From NCBI GenBank assembly GCA_035555595.1, contig DATMGK010000031.1, positions 23,239-87,238 on the forward strand: a stretch of DNA of 64,000 nucleotides, written 5' to 3'. The position numbers were made by a program, and so were the translations under genes. The number at the start of each line of letters is the position of its first letter. The stretch's first letter is position 1. Origin of the DNA: Croceibacterium_A sp035555595. GTDB taxonomy: Bacteria; Pseudomonadota; Alphaproteobacteria; Sphingomonadales; Sphingomonadaceae. A model generated the notes under the pieces. That model worked only from the letters and a program-made list of their open reading frames with translations, had not been told where the DNA came from and searched no databases. Below, one piece after another: positions 15,817-24,461 of this stretch.

Positions 15817-17340
15817 ATGAACGACATGGTCACGATCCGCGAGGAAGACCTCGTCGAAAGCGTCGCCGACGCGCTGCAATACATCTCCTACTTCCACCCG
15901 ATGGATTACATCCGCGCACTGGGCGCGGCTTACGAGGTTGAGGAAGGACCCGCCGCGAAGGATGCGATCGCGCAGATCCTGACCAACAGCCGCATGTGTG
16001 CCGAAGGGCACCGGCCGATCTGTCAGGATACCGGCATCGTCAACGTGTTCGTGAAATGGGGGCAGGATTGCCGCCTCGAATCCGGCCGTTCGTTGCAGGA
16101 TGTGGTCGATGAAGGGGTGCGCCGCGCCTACAACCACCCGGAAAACAAGCTGCGCGCCTCGGTTCTGGCCGATCCCGCGTTCACCCGCCGTAACACGCGC
16201 GACAACACGCCCTGTGTCCTGTCGGTGGAAATGGTGCCGGGGCGCACCGTGTCCATCGATGTCGCGGCCAAGGGCGGCGGCAGCGAGAACAAGTCGAAGT
16301 TCAAGATGATGAATCCCAGCGATTCGATCGTGGACTGGGTGCTGGAAATGGTGCCGCAGATGGGCGCAGGCTGGTGCCCGCCAGGCATGCTGGGAATCGG
16401 CATCGGCGGCACGGCGGAACACTGCGTGAAGTTGGCCAAGCAAAGCCTGATGGAACCCATCGACATGGCCCAGCTCAAGGCGCGCGGTCCGCAGACCGAT
16501 ATCGAGAAGCTGCGGGTTGAAATCTTCGACAAGGTCAACGCGCTCGGCATCGGCGCGCAGGGCCTTGGCGGGCTGGCCACGATCCTCGACGTTAAGATTC
16601 TCGACTGGCCGTGTCACGCCGCGGGCAAGCCGGTGGCAATGATTCCCAACTGCGCCGCCACTCGCCATGCGCATTTCACCCTCGACGGGTCCGGCCCCAG
16701 CTTCCTCGAAGCGCCGAAACTGGACGAATGGCCCGATGTGAACTGGACGCCTGACAAGGCGGCGATCCGCGTGAACCTCGACGATCTGACACCGGAAATG
16801 GTGCGCGGCTGGAAACAGGGCGACCGTCTGTTGCTGAACGGCAAGATGCTGACCGGCCGCGATGCCGCGCACAAGCGTATTCAGGACATGCTGGCCAAGG
16901 GGGAGCAACTGCCCGTCGAGTTCCGTGGCCGGGTGATCTACTATGTCGGTCCGGTCGATCCCGTGGGTGAGGAAGTGGTCGGCCCCGCTGGCCCCACCAC
17001 CGCTACCCGCATGGACAAGTTTACCCGCATGATGCTGGAACAGGGCCTGCTGGCCATGGTCGGCAAGGCGGAACGTGGGCCCATGGCGGTGGAGGCGATC
17101 CGCGATCATCAGAGCGCCTACCTGATGGCGGTCGGCGGCGCGGCCTATCTGGTCGCCCGCGCGATCAAGGGCAGCAAGGTCGTGGGCTTCGAAGATCTGG
17201 GCATGGAAGCGATCTACGAATTCGAAGTGCAGGATTTCCCCGTGACGGTCGCTGTCGACAGTCAGGGGAATAACGTCCACGCCCTCGCCCCGCTGCACTG
17301 GCGGGAAAAGATCGCTCGCAAGGCGCTGGCCGACGCTTAG
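15817..17340 (+). CDS. fumA: class I fumarate hydratase (Fe-S dependent)
   Basis: This [4Fe-4S] enzyme converts fumarate to malate in the TCA cycle. The single 507-aa chain carries both halves of class I fumarase: an N-terminal domain with SRMCAEGHRPICQDTGIVNV and GAGWCPPGMLGIGIGGTAEH, giving the cluster cysteines, and a C-terminal beta domain with YYVGPVDPVGEEVVGPAGPT. I start at ATG 15817 (MNDMVTIREEDL); the 12 extra upstream residues of the open frame are not family-like. It faces away from the PIMT gene. Confidence 0.95.
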   Translation: MNDMVTIREEDLVESVADALQYISYFHPMDYIRALGAAYEVEEGPAAKDAIAQILTNSRMCAEGHRPICQDTGIVNVFVKWGQDCRLESGRSLQDVVDEGVRRAYNHPENKLRASVLADPAFTRRNTRDNTPCVLSVEMVPGRTVSIDVAAKGGGSENKSKFKMMNPSDSIVDWVLEMVPQMGAGWCPPGMLGIGIGGTAEHCVKLAKQSLMEPIDMAQLKARGPQTDIEKLRVEIFDKVNALGIGAQGLGGLATILDVKILDWPCHAAGKPVAMIPNCAATRHAHFTLDGSGPSFLEAPKLDEWPDVNWTPDKAAIRVNLDDLTPEMVRGWKQGDRLLLNGKMLTGRDAAHKRIQDMLAKGEQLPVEFRGRVIYYVGPVDPVGEEVVGPAGPTTATRMDKFTRMMLEQGLLAMVGKAERGPMAVEAIRDHQSAYLMAVGGAAYLVARAIKGSKVVGFEDLGMEAIYEFEVQDFPVTVAVDSQGNNVHALAPLHWREKIARKALADA

Positions 17341-17379
17341 GATAGAAGCGCCGTCAGGGCCGCCTGGCGGCTCAAGCGC

Positions 17380-17428
17380 CGTTCGACCAACGCCCCACAG
17401 CGTTCGACGGCAGCACTGGCGTCGAACG
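17380..17428. promoter_or_regulatory. repeated octamer CGTTCGAC, candidate LytTR operator
   Basis: CGTTCGAC occurs at 17380-17387 and 17401-17408, 21 bases apart start to start, and again inverted at 17421-17428. The second and third copies also form a perfect 10-bp inverted repeat (17400-17409 with 17420-17429). LytTR regulators typically bind two short direct repeats about two helical turns apart. The block lies 24 to 72 bases before the sensor-kinase ATG. A hairpin at the end of the fumarase transcript is the rival reading. Confidence 0.55.
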
Positions 17429-17452
17429 CCGGGCAGCGGCTAAACGCCTGAT

Positions 17453-18658
17453 ATGCCGCAAGCCGACGTGCCTGAAGAACAGATTGCCCGCGTGCCGTTC
17501 AGCACGGTGCTCGCGTCCGTGGCGGGGCTGTGGCTGTGCTATTTCACGCTCACCACGCTGCGGTGGGAACTGCTGGGCCTTGGCCTGTCGGGCGAACTGC
17601 TGTTGCTGCGGCCGCTGGCCTGCCTTGCCGGGATGGTGGTCACACTGGCGCTGTGGCTGGTCCTGCGCCTGTTCGATGCCCGCCCCCTTTGGGCGAAGAT
17701 CACCGCGGCGCTGCTGCTGTCGATCCCTACCGCCATCCTGCTCGTGCAAAGCAACGATCTGGTGTTTTCCAGCCTGCAGGAACGGGTCAACGCGCAGGTC
17801 GGCAGCGTTTCCAGCCATGCGACATCGGTCGGCGGCCTCTGGGGGCCTGACCCGCTGTCCGGCGGCGATACGGATACGGGTGACGCATCTGTCTATGTGC
17901 AGGAAGCAAGCCCCTGGCAAAGCCTGATCGAACAGGTTTTCGGCCGCTATTTCATGATGCTGGCGTGGTGCGCGCTCTATCTGGCGCTGCTGACGGGTGA
18001 GAAGGCGCGCGCGGCGGAACGGCGCGAAGGCGCCTACAGGCGCGCAGCCAAGGCGGCGGAACTGCGTTCGCTGCGCTATCAGGTCAATCCGCACTTCCTG
18101 TTCAACACGCTCAATTCGCTGTCAGCGCTGGTGCTCACCGGCAAGACGCAGGCGGCGGAACGGATGATCCAGCAGCTTTCGACCTTCTATCGCCGCAGTC
18201 TGGCCGACGATCCGACGGCCGATGTCCCATTGCGAGAGGAATTTGCGTTGCAGAAGCTCTACCTCGATATCGAGGGGGTGCGCTTTCCCCATCGCCTGCG
18301 GGCGGTGTATCAGCTCCCGCCAGAGCTTGAGGATGCCAGAGTGCCCGGCATGATCCTGCAACCGCTGGTTGAAAACACGGTGCGCCATGCTGTGGCGCCG
18401 ACATCGGGCCAGATCACCGTGATCCTTTCCGCGCGGGAGGAATACGGGCGGCTGGTCATCGAAGTGTCCGACGATGGTCCGGGCGCTTCTGCCGGTGAAG
18501 GCAGGCCCAAGGGCTTCGGAATCGGGCTGGCCAATGTCCGCGATCGGCTGGCGGCGCGTTTCGGTGACGAGGCGAGCGTGGTTTCCGGCCCCGCGCCCGG
18601 CGGTTACGCTTCGCAGATCAGGCTGCCGATGATGAGCCATGAAGAGGACGAGGCATGA
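17453..18658 (+). CDS. LytS-type sensor histidine kinase
   Basis: The 401-aa protein has four predicted membrane segments (about residues 19-36, 42-65, 80-102 and 163-182) with a 60-residue loop between the third and fourth. A His_kinase domain follows, with RYQVNPHFLFNTLNS and the likely phospho-acceptor H214, then a HATPase_c domain (EVSDDGPGAS, KGFGIGLANVRDRL). It senses an unknown signal at the inner membrane. The gene overlaps the LytTR regulator by four bases (ATGA), so they are a pair. Confidence 0.92.
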   Translation: MPQADVPEEQIARVPFSTVLASVAGLWLCYFTLTTLRWELLGLGLSGELLLLRPLACLAGMVVTLALWLVLRLFDARPLWAKITAALLLSIPTAILLVQSNDLVFSSLQERVNAQVGSVSSHATSVGGLWGPDPLSGGDTDTGDASVYVQEASPWQSLIEQVFGRYFMMLAWCALYLALLTGEKARAAERREGAYRRAAKAAELRSLRYQVNPHFLFNTLNSLSALVLTGKTQAAERMIQQLSTFYRRSLADDPTADVPLREEFALQKLYLDIEGVRFPHRLRAVYQLPPELEDARVPGMILQPLVENTVRHAVAPTSGQITVILSAREEYGRLVIEVSDDGPGASAGEGRPKGFGIGLANVRDRLAARFGDEASVVSGPAPGGYASQIRLPMMSHEEDEA

Positions 18659-19428
18659 GTGTTAGGGATGCCCCCGATTCATGGGGCGGGATTCGCACCA
18701 TGATCGTGGATGATGAACCGCTGGCGATCGAACGGATGCAGGTGCTCTGTGCAGAGATCGATCAGTTGCAGGTGGTCGGCACGGCCAGCGATGGAGAGGC
18801 CGCGCTGCTCCTGTCGGCGAAGCTGCGGCCCGATCTGATGCTGCTGGATATGACGATGCCGGGCATGGACGGGCTCACACTGGCGCGGCGGCTCAGCCGG
18901 CAGGAAAGCCCGCCGGCGCTGATCTTCGTCACCGCGCACGAGAATTTCGCGGTGGAGGCGTTCGATCTGGATGCGGTCGATTATGTCCTGAAGCCGGTGG
19001 CTGCCGACCGGCTGGAACGGGCGGTGGATCGCGCGGTCATGCGCCGCGATCGCCGTCGCGAAACGGCGGGTGACAGCGGCCAGTGGCTATCCGAATTCTG
19101 GGTTCCCCACCGGTCGGAACTGCTGCGGGTAGATGCAGCGCAGGTGGAAAGGATCGATGCGGAGCGGGACTATGTGCGCCTGCATGTCGATCAGGGGGAT
19201 GGGCAGAAAAGCAGTTACCTGCTGCTGCAAACCATCGCGGGGCTGGAGGAGAAGCTGGACCCGGCCAACTTCATCCGCATCCACCGCTCCACCATCCTGC
19301 GGCGCGACCGGATACGCGGGTTACGGCATGAAGGTCTGGGCGTCTGGTCGGCAGAGATCGAGGATGGGGAACCCTTGCGGATTGGCCGCACCTATCTGCG
19401 GAAAGTAAAGGCGATGGCGGGGCGCTAA
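18655..19428 (+). CDS. LytTR-family response regulator
   Basis: The 257-aa protein has a receiver domain (about 12-130) with the phospho-acceptor D65 in LMLLDMTMPGMDG and the lysine in DYVLKPVAADR. A LytTR DNA-binding domain follows (about 150-255), with IDAERDYVRLHV and FIRIHRSTILRRDRI. It is coupled to the LytS-type kinase upstream, so it should be its partner. A second, separate pair of the same architecture lies at 47771-49848. Confidence 0.93.
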   Translation: MSVRDAPDSWGGIRTMIVDDEPLAIERMQVLCAEIDQLQVVGTASDGEAALLLSAKLRPDLMLLDMTMPGMDGLTLARRLSRQESPPALIFVTAHENFAVEAFDLDAVDYVLKPVAADRLERAVDRAVMRRDRRRETAGDSGQWLSEFWVPHRSELLRVDAAQVERIDAERDYVRLHVDQGDGQKSSYLLLQTIAGLEEKLDPANFIRIHRSTILRRDRIRGLRHEGLGVWSAEIEDGEPLRIGRTYLRKVKAMAGR

Positions 19429-19478
19429 GGGTCAGGACCCTTGGGGGGCAGCGCGCCCACGCCATCGCTCGCGGCCGT

Positions 19479-19781
19479 TCAGCCGCCAAGCCCGTTTTGA
19501 GAGGTGATCTGCGCCACCTGCACCGCAACTTCCTTGCGCGTTTGTTGATAGCATGCGGCCGCCTCTTGTCCGGTGCGCAGCGTTCCTTCCTCGTCGAAAG
19601 TGCAGACTTTCCATGCGGCGTGGTTGAGCCGCTTCTGCAATTCCGCTTGTCCTTCCGCCGTGCTCAGACGAAGATCGCCGTAAGACACCCGTGCCACGGG
19701 CGCGCCGGCAAGGGCGGGAACGGCCACGGCCATCGTTCCAATGCCCATCGCCAGGGCCAGAACTGTTGAACGTATTTGCAT
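19479..19781 (-). CDS. UrcA-family secreted protein
   Basis: The 100-aa protein has a signal peptide (MQIRSTVLALAMGIGTMA, cleavage after ALAG) and the UrcA pattern: VSYGDLRLSTAEGQAELQKR, a helical stretch, and two cysteines about 25 apart (VCTFDEEG and AACYQQTRK). The function is unknown; UrcA proteins are frequent in sphingomonads. ATG 19781 is preceded by GAGAGGTGG, a strong ribosome-binding site, so the 16 extra upstream residues of the open frame are rejected. The 250-base gap upstream (19782-20031) holds one further CGTTCGAC copy at 19902. Confidence 0.85.
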   Translation of the reverse strand: MQIRSTVLALAMGIGTMAVAVPALAGAPVARVSYGDLRLSTAEGQAELQKRLNHAAWKVCTFDEEGTLRTGQEAAACYQQTRKEVAVQVAQITSQNGLGG

Positions 19782-20031
19782 CGGACCACCTCTCTTCCAA
19801 ATCAGGTTGCGCCGCAGCCGGGACTGCATGGCCGCGGCGCACGAACTGTCTAACTTGAAAGGATATTTCCGACATTGCCTGCTCGACTAACGCTATGTTG
19901 CCGTTCGACGGGCGACAATGAACGAGACGAACAGCAGTTGCGTCCGGACAAAGCGCCGATCAGGGCCGACGAATGGCTACGGCCCTGATGGCATGTTGGG
20001 AACCGGTCGCGACGGAGGGCGCTGAAAAGGT

Positions 20032-20889
20032 ATGGACGGTTTGAATCCCGCATGGCTGGTGACGAATGCTGCCAGTGGCAGCAATGCCGAAGGCGCGAGC
20101 GAACAGCTTGAGGCGTTATGCAGCGAACACGGGCTGGTGTTCGCGCGGCACACCCGTTTTCCTGATGATGACCTGCCCGATCCCGCCGCTCTCGATGCCG
20201 AAGGCGTGCGGACGCTGGTGATTTTTACCGGCGACGGCACGGTGAATAGCTTGCTGACCCGGCTGCGCGGATGGGGCGGCGCCGTTCTGATCCTGCCCGG
20301 CGGGACCATGAACCTGGTCTATCATCGCCTGCATGGCGACCGCCCTATGGAACAGGTCGTTGCGGCAATGGCGCGGGGGGATTTTCAGTTGATCCGGCCC
20401 GGTGTGATTCGTTGCGATCAGGGCAATGGCTATGCCGAAGTGCTCGCCGGTCCCGGCACGAGCTGGGGCGATGTGCGAGAGGCGATGCGCGATGGCGATG
20501 TGCCCGAACTCGCCTCCAGCGCCATGCGCGCGATGGAAGAAACGCTGGCTGGCGACGGGGTGGCCTGTGCAGAACCGCAAATCGCCCGCCCCGAAGGCTA
20601 TCCGCTGATCAGCCTTCGGCCACGCGGCAAGGGGATCGACATCGTCGCTTACTATGCCGAATCCACGGAAGAGTATCTGGAACAGGCGCTGGCACTGGTC
20701 CGCCGCAATTTTCGCGACGGCCCGCACGAAACGTTGGGCCATGCAGCGGACGTGCGGCTGGCCGGGGCGAACGGGCAACCGTTCGGCATTCTGGTGGATG
20801 GAGAACAGATACCTTCCACGGTCGAGGCCGGGTTTCGGCTGGCCCCATGCGAAGTCGATCTGATAGCGACGGCAAACGATGCCGCGTGA
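20032..20889 (+). CDS. diacylglycerol-kinase-like lipid kinase
   Basis: The 285-aa protein has the DAGK catalytic signature: VTNAASGSN near the start, the GDGT loop in VIFTGDGTVNSLLTR, and the substrate loop LPGGTMNL. The phosphorylated lipid is unknown; it may be diacylglycerol, a sphingoid base or another lipid. The protein appears cytosolic with no membrane span. Its end overlaps the following metallophosphoesterase by 11 bases, so kinase and phosphatase are probably made together. Confidence 0.87.
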   Translation: MDGLNPAWLVTNAASGSNAEGASEQLEALCSEHGLVFARHTRFPDDDLPDPAALDAEGVRTLVIFTGDGTVNSLLTRLRGWGGAVLILPGGTMNLVYHRLHGDRPMEQVVAAMARGDFQLIRPGVIRCDQGNGYAEVLAGPGTSWGDVREAMRDGDVPELASSAMRAMEETLAGDGVACAEPQIARPEGYPLISLRPRGKGIDIVAYYAESTEEYLEQALALVRRNFRDGPHETLGHAADVRLAGANGQPFGILVDGEQIPSTVEAGFRLAPCEVDLIATANDAA

Positions 20890-21736
20890 AACCCTGCTCT
20901 TCCACCTCAGCGATATCCACTTCGGGCTGGAGGATCGCCGCGCGATCGACTGGGTGAAGCGAGAGATCGCCCGGCGTTCCCCGGCTGCCGTGGCGATCAC
21001 CGGCGATCTGACCATGCGCGCCCGCCATCGTGAATTCGCGGCGGCGACCCGCTGGATTCAATCGCTCGCCGCACCGGTCACGGTTGAAATCGGCAATCAC
21101 GACATGCCCTACTTCAACCTGCTGGAACGGTTCCTGTCCCCCTATCGCCGGTTCGAAGGGATACAGGGCCTGGTGGAGCGAGAGATAGACCTGCCCGGCA
21201 TTGCCATCGTGCCGCTGAAAACGGCGGTGCGCGCGCAGCCGCGTTTCAACTGGTCTAAGGGATGGGTTTCCCGCCCCGCGTTGCGCGATTGCCTCGCCGC
21301 GATTGATGCGCTGCCGCCGGGCACGCAGGCGCTGGTCGCCGTGCATCACCCTTTGCGAGAGGTCGGCACAAAGGGTACCGCACTGACGCATGGCGGGGCC
21401 AACGCTCTGGCGGAACTGGCGCGCCGTCCGGTGCTCGCGGTGCTCAGCGGGCACGTGCACGATCCATTCGATATCGTGGAGCAGACGCCCGCCGGTTCGG
21501 TGCGGATGATCGGGGCGGGCACGCTCAGCCAGCGTGTTCGGTCGACCCCGCCCAGTTTCAACGAACTTGTCTGGAACGGCGAGACGCTGAACGTCCGCGT
21601 CCGTAATCTTGAAGAAGTGCCGACGCCGGATATGCAGATCGAGGACGTGCCAGAAGACGCCATGCCCCCGCGCGAGCCGGGCGAACCCGTCGCACCCGTG
21701 GGCCACGTTCCGCCCGTCGATCCGCCGGTGCATTGA
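20879..21736 (+). CDS. calcineurin-like metallophosphoesterase
   Basis: The 285-aa protein carries all metal-binding motifs of this superfamily: FHLSDIHFG, AITGDLTMRA, IGNHDMPYF, VAVHHPL and VLSGHVHDP. The C-terminal 50 residues are acidic and proline-rich without a fold I recognise. The substrate is unknown; neighbours of this type hydrolyse nucleotides or phospholipid headgroups. Its start lies inside the lipid-kinase gene, suggesting opposing activities on one substrate, which is inference. Confidence 0.88.
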   Translation: MPRETLLFHLSDIHFGLEDRRAIDWVKREIARRSPAAVAITGDLTMRARHREFAAATRWIQSLAAPVTVEIGNHDMPYFNLLERFLSPYRRFEGIQGLVEREIDLPGIAIVPLKTAVRAQPRFNWSKGWVSRPALRDCLAAIDALPPGTQALVAVHHPLREVGTKGTALTHGGANALAELARRPVLAVLSGHVHDPFDIVEQTPAGSVRMIGAGTLSQRVRSTPPSFNELVWNGETLNVRVRNLEEVPTPDMQIEDVPEDAMPPREPGEPVAPVGHVPPVDPPVH

Positions 21737-21784
21737 TCCTCGGGCACTGAGCGGGTGCGGGTCTGCCCCGCGGATAGCCGATGC

Positions 21785-21816
21785 AAAAAGGGCGGCCCGT
21801 TGCCGGACCGCCCCTT
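21785..21816 (-). terminator. intrinsic terminator of rplM-rpsI
   Basis: Read on the minus strand, a GC-rich stem (GGGCGG with one mismatch, then CCG) closes a short loop and is followed by five T residues. It lies about 25 bases after the rpsI stop and fits the end of the ribosomal-protein transcript. Confidence 0.85.
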
Positions 21817-21838
21817 CGCAATATGTATGGCGTGAAGC

Positions 21839-22348
21839 TTAGCGCTTCGAGAACTGGAAGCTGCGGCGGGCCTTGGCGCGACCGTACTTCTTGCGTTCGA
21901 CCACGCGGCTGTCGCGGGTAAGGAACCCGGCCAGCTTCACCGTGGTACGCAGCGCGGGCTCATACTTCGAAAGCGCCTGCGCGATGCCGTGCTTCACCGC
22001 ACCGGCCTGGCCCGAAAGACCACCGCCGGAAACGCTGCAGACCACATCGTACTGGCCTTCGCGTTCGGCGATCTGGAACGGCTGGTTGATCACCAGACGC
22101 AGCGAGGGGCGAGCGAAGTAGACTTCCTGATCGCGGCCGTTGACGGTGACCTTGCCGCTGCCCGGCTTCAGCCACACGCGGGCGACCGCGTCCTTGCGGC
22201 GTCCGGTGGCATAGGCACGGCCCTGCGCGTCGAGTTCCTGTTCGCGCAGTACGGCGGGGGTGGACGGTGCGGCGGGCGCAGCGGCTTCGCCGGTGGCGAG
22301 CGTGTTCAGATCGGCGAGATCGGAAATGGTCTGGTTTTCGTCAGCCAT
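21839..22348 (-). CDS. rpsI: 30S ribosomal protein S9
   Basis: S9 is part of the small subunit; its C-terminal tail reaches the P-site tRNA. Conserved blocks are ATGRRKDAVARVWL, GGGLSGQAGAVKHGIAQAL and the tail KKYGRAKARRSFQFSKR. At 169 aa it has an N-terminal extension of about 40 residues rich in Ala and Pro, usual in alphaproteobacteria. ATG 22348 overlaps the rplM stop (ATGA). Confidence 0.97.
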   Translation of the reverse strand: MADENQTISDLADLNTLATGEAAAPAAPSTPAVLREQELDAQGRAYATGRRKDAVARVWLKPGSGKVTVNGRDQEVYFARPSLRLVINQPFQIAEREGQYDVVCSVSGGGLSGQAGAVKHGIAQALSKYEPALRTTVKLAGFLTRDSRVVERKKYGRAKARRSFQFSKR

Positions 22349-22827
22349 CACTTGGCAGCCTTGTTCTTGCGATTGAGCGAAGCGACGTCGAGCGTCTCGG
22401 GCTGGTTGCCCGCGTGGGGATGCTCGGTGCCGGCGTAGAGGTGCAGCGCCTTCATCTGCTGGCGGCCCAGCGGGCCACGCGGAATCATGCGCTCAACCGC
22501 CTTTTCCAGAACACGTTCAGGAAAACGGCCGTCCAGCACCTTGTCGGCGGTGATCGCCTTGATGCCGCCGGCATAGCCGGTGTGCTTGTAATAGGTCTTC
22601 TCACCACGCTTGTTGCCGGTGAAACGGACCTTCTCCACGTTCAGGATCACGACATGGTCGCCGCAATCGACATGGGGGGTGAAGCTCGGCTTGTGCTTGC
22701 CGCGCAGGATGTTGGCGACGATCGCGGCGAGGCGGCCTACGACCAGACCCTCGGCATCGATCAGATGCCATTTCTTCTCGACCTCGGCCGGCTTTATCGA
22801 CCGGGTGACCTTGCTGAGCGCCTTCAT
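22348..22827 (-). CDS. rplM: 50S ribosomal protein L13
   Basis: L13 is an early-assembly protein of the large subunit. The 159-aa protein contains WHLIDAEGLVVGRLA, GDHVVILNVEKVRFTG and RMIPRGPLGRQQMK, all typical. I use ATG 22827 (MKALSKVTRSIKP); the open frame extends upstream by 33 unrelated residues. It forms the usual two-gene operon with rpsI. Confidence 0.97.
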   Translation of the reverse strand: MKALSKVTRSIKPAEVEKKWHLIDAEGLVVGRLAAIVANILRGKHKPSFTPHVDCGDHVVILNVEKVRFTGNKRGEKTYYKHTGYAGGIKAITADKVLDGRFPERVLEKAVERMIPRGPLGRQQMKALHLYAGTEHPHAGNQPETLDVASLNRKNKAAK

Positions 22828-22960
22828 GGCTGGATTACCTTGTTGACGAAATACATGCGGCGGCCAGTCGAATCCGGGCCGCGCGGGAGCGGCCATTTGT
22901 CGTGCAACGCCGTTCAAGTCAAGCATTTCCGCGGGTTTGCGGAGAGGTAAAATAATACCT

Positions 22961-23287
22961 CTAAACCCATCCGTCCCGTTTTATCAGCGCGTGCAGCCAG
23001 TCCTGCGTGGCCGGGGCGGCGGTATCCGCCCGCCAGCCCAGTACCGCAGGCGTGTCGTAAGGATGGATTTCCGCAAGCCGCGCCGTCGCCCGTTCCAGCA
23101 AAGCGGCGTCCGTCTTGAACAGCACGCCCACCTCGCTCGCCTCGCCCCGTTCGCCTTGCCACATATATAAGGAGCGCATGGGCGGCAGGATATTGGCGCA
23201 GGCGACCAGCCCTTCGTCCAGCAATTGTGCGGCGGCCGTGGCTGCGCTCGCCTCGTCGGCGAAGGGCGACCAGATCAGCGCGCTCAT
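22961..23287 (-). CDS. cutA: CutA-like divalent cation tolerance protein
   Basis: CutA forms a very stable trimer of ferredoxin-like fold and has been linked to copper tolerance, though its true function is unclear. The 108-aa protein shows ACANILPPMRSLYMWQGE, EVGVLFKTD, and HPYDTPAVLGW, the standard blocks. The ATG at 23287 overlaps the ctaA stop (ATGA), so it is translated behind the haem A synthase, an intriguing link to copper oxidases. Confidence 0.93.
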   Translation of the reverse strand: MSALIWSPFADEASAATAAAQLLDEGLVACANILPPMRSLYMWQGERGEASEVGVLFKTDAALLERATARLAEIHPYDTPAVLGWRADTAAPATQDWLHALIKRDGWV

Positions 23288-24345
23288 CCCCGCGTGTCGC
23301 CCCGCTCGCCATCCACGTGTGCGCCCCACGATACCGCGCCCACCAGCAGCGCGCCGACCAGCTGGTGCATCGCCGCCAGTTCCAGATTCACCCCGCTCAG
23401 CACCGTGGCGATGCCCAGGATGATCTGGGTGCCGAACGCCACGTGAATGGCGACAGAGGTGCGCCGGTCCTTCACGCGTACCCGGCGGGCCAGCACGATC
23501 AGCATGGCCACCACCATCCACGCCCACCAGCGATGAAGGAAATGCAGCAGGAAGGGATCGTGCGTGAAGGCGCGGAATACGCCTTTTGACCAGTCCGCTT
23601 CCGGTATCAGGCGCCCCTGCATCAGGGGCCAGGTGTCGGACGCGTGGCCTGCGTTCAGCCCCGCCACCCATGCGCCCAGCACCAGCTGCACGAACAGCAC
23701 CGCGCTCGTCACGGCACCCAGTGCGGTCATGCGCGCAGGCCGCGCCGCAGGGTTCTGTGCCCGGCCGATGTATTCCAGCGCCATCCATACCAGCGCCGCC
23801 AGCGTGATCAGCGCGGTAAGCAGGTGGATCGAAAGCCAGAAATGGCTGACATCGGTCACTTCTTCAGAAAGGCCGGAACGGACCATGTACCAGCCGAACA
23901 CCCCTTGCAGCCCACCCAGCGCCAGCAGGCCCACCAGCGGCAGCTTGAAGCCGCGCGGAATGGCACCCCGCACCCAGAACCACGCCAGCGGAATGGCGAA
24001 GGCAATGCCGATCACGCGGCCCAGCAGGCGGTGCAGCCATTCCCAGAAATAGATGAACTTGTAATCCGCCAGCGTCATCCCGGCGGGGCCGGTGATGTGG
24101 CGATATTCGCCGATCCGCTGATAGGCTTCGAATTCCGCCTGCCACTGATCATGCGTCAGCGGCGGGATCGCGCCGGTCACGGGTTTCCATTCGGTGATCG
24201 AAAGGCCGCTTTCCGTCAGCCGGGTAATCCCGCCGACGCCCACCATGATGACCACCAGCAGCGCCACGATCAGCAGCCAGCGTGCCTGCGAAAGCAGCGA
24301 TTTCGCGCCGGGCTTTCCGCCCACTTGTTCTGTCTGGGTCACCAT
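23284..24345 (-). CDS. ctaA: haem A synthase CtaA/COX15
   Basis: CtaA oxidises haem O to haem A for cytochrome aa3 oxidase in the inner membrane. The 353-aa protein has about eight membrane spans and the haem-ligating histidines in EWLHRLLGR, SIHLLTALITL, HFLHRWWAW and AMHQLVGALLV. This is the long type-2 form typical of alphaproteobacteria. It starts at ATG 24345 and is divergent from the MerC-map-thiSG chain. Confidence 0.93.
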   Translation of the reverse strand: MVTQTEQVGGKPGAKSLLSQARWLLIVALLVVIMVGVGGITRLTESGLSITEWKPVTGAIPPLTHDQWQAEFEAYQRIGEYRHITGPAGMTLADYKFIYFWEWLHRLLGRVIGIAFAIPLAWFWVRGAIPRGFKLPLVGLLALGGLQGVFGWYMVRSGLSEEVTDVSHFWLSIHLLTALITLAALVWMALEYIGRAQNPAARPARMTALGAVTSAVLFVQLVLGAWVAGLNAGHASDTWPLMQGRLIPEADWSKGVFRAFTHDPFLLHFLHRWWAWMVVAMLIVLARRVRVKDRRTSVAIHVAFGTQIILGIATVLSGVNLELAAMHQLVGALLVGAVSWGAHVDGERGDTRG

Positions 24346-24461
24346 TGCGCGTGCCTCCTGCGCTTGCCCCGGTGAAAGCGCAAGCCTGCGCTGGACTTGC
24401 AGGTCCTGCGTTAGCTCATAAAGCTTGCGCTACGATATACAGTTACATAGATGGGCGCATC

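Noticed and set aside
15688..17298. 536-residue open frame antisense to fumarase
   Set aside because: His- and Asp-rich composition typical of antisense frames; overlaps a clear class I fumarase.
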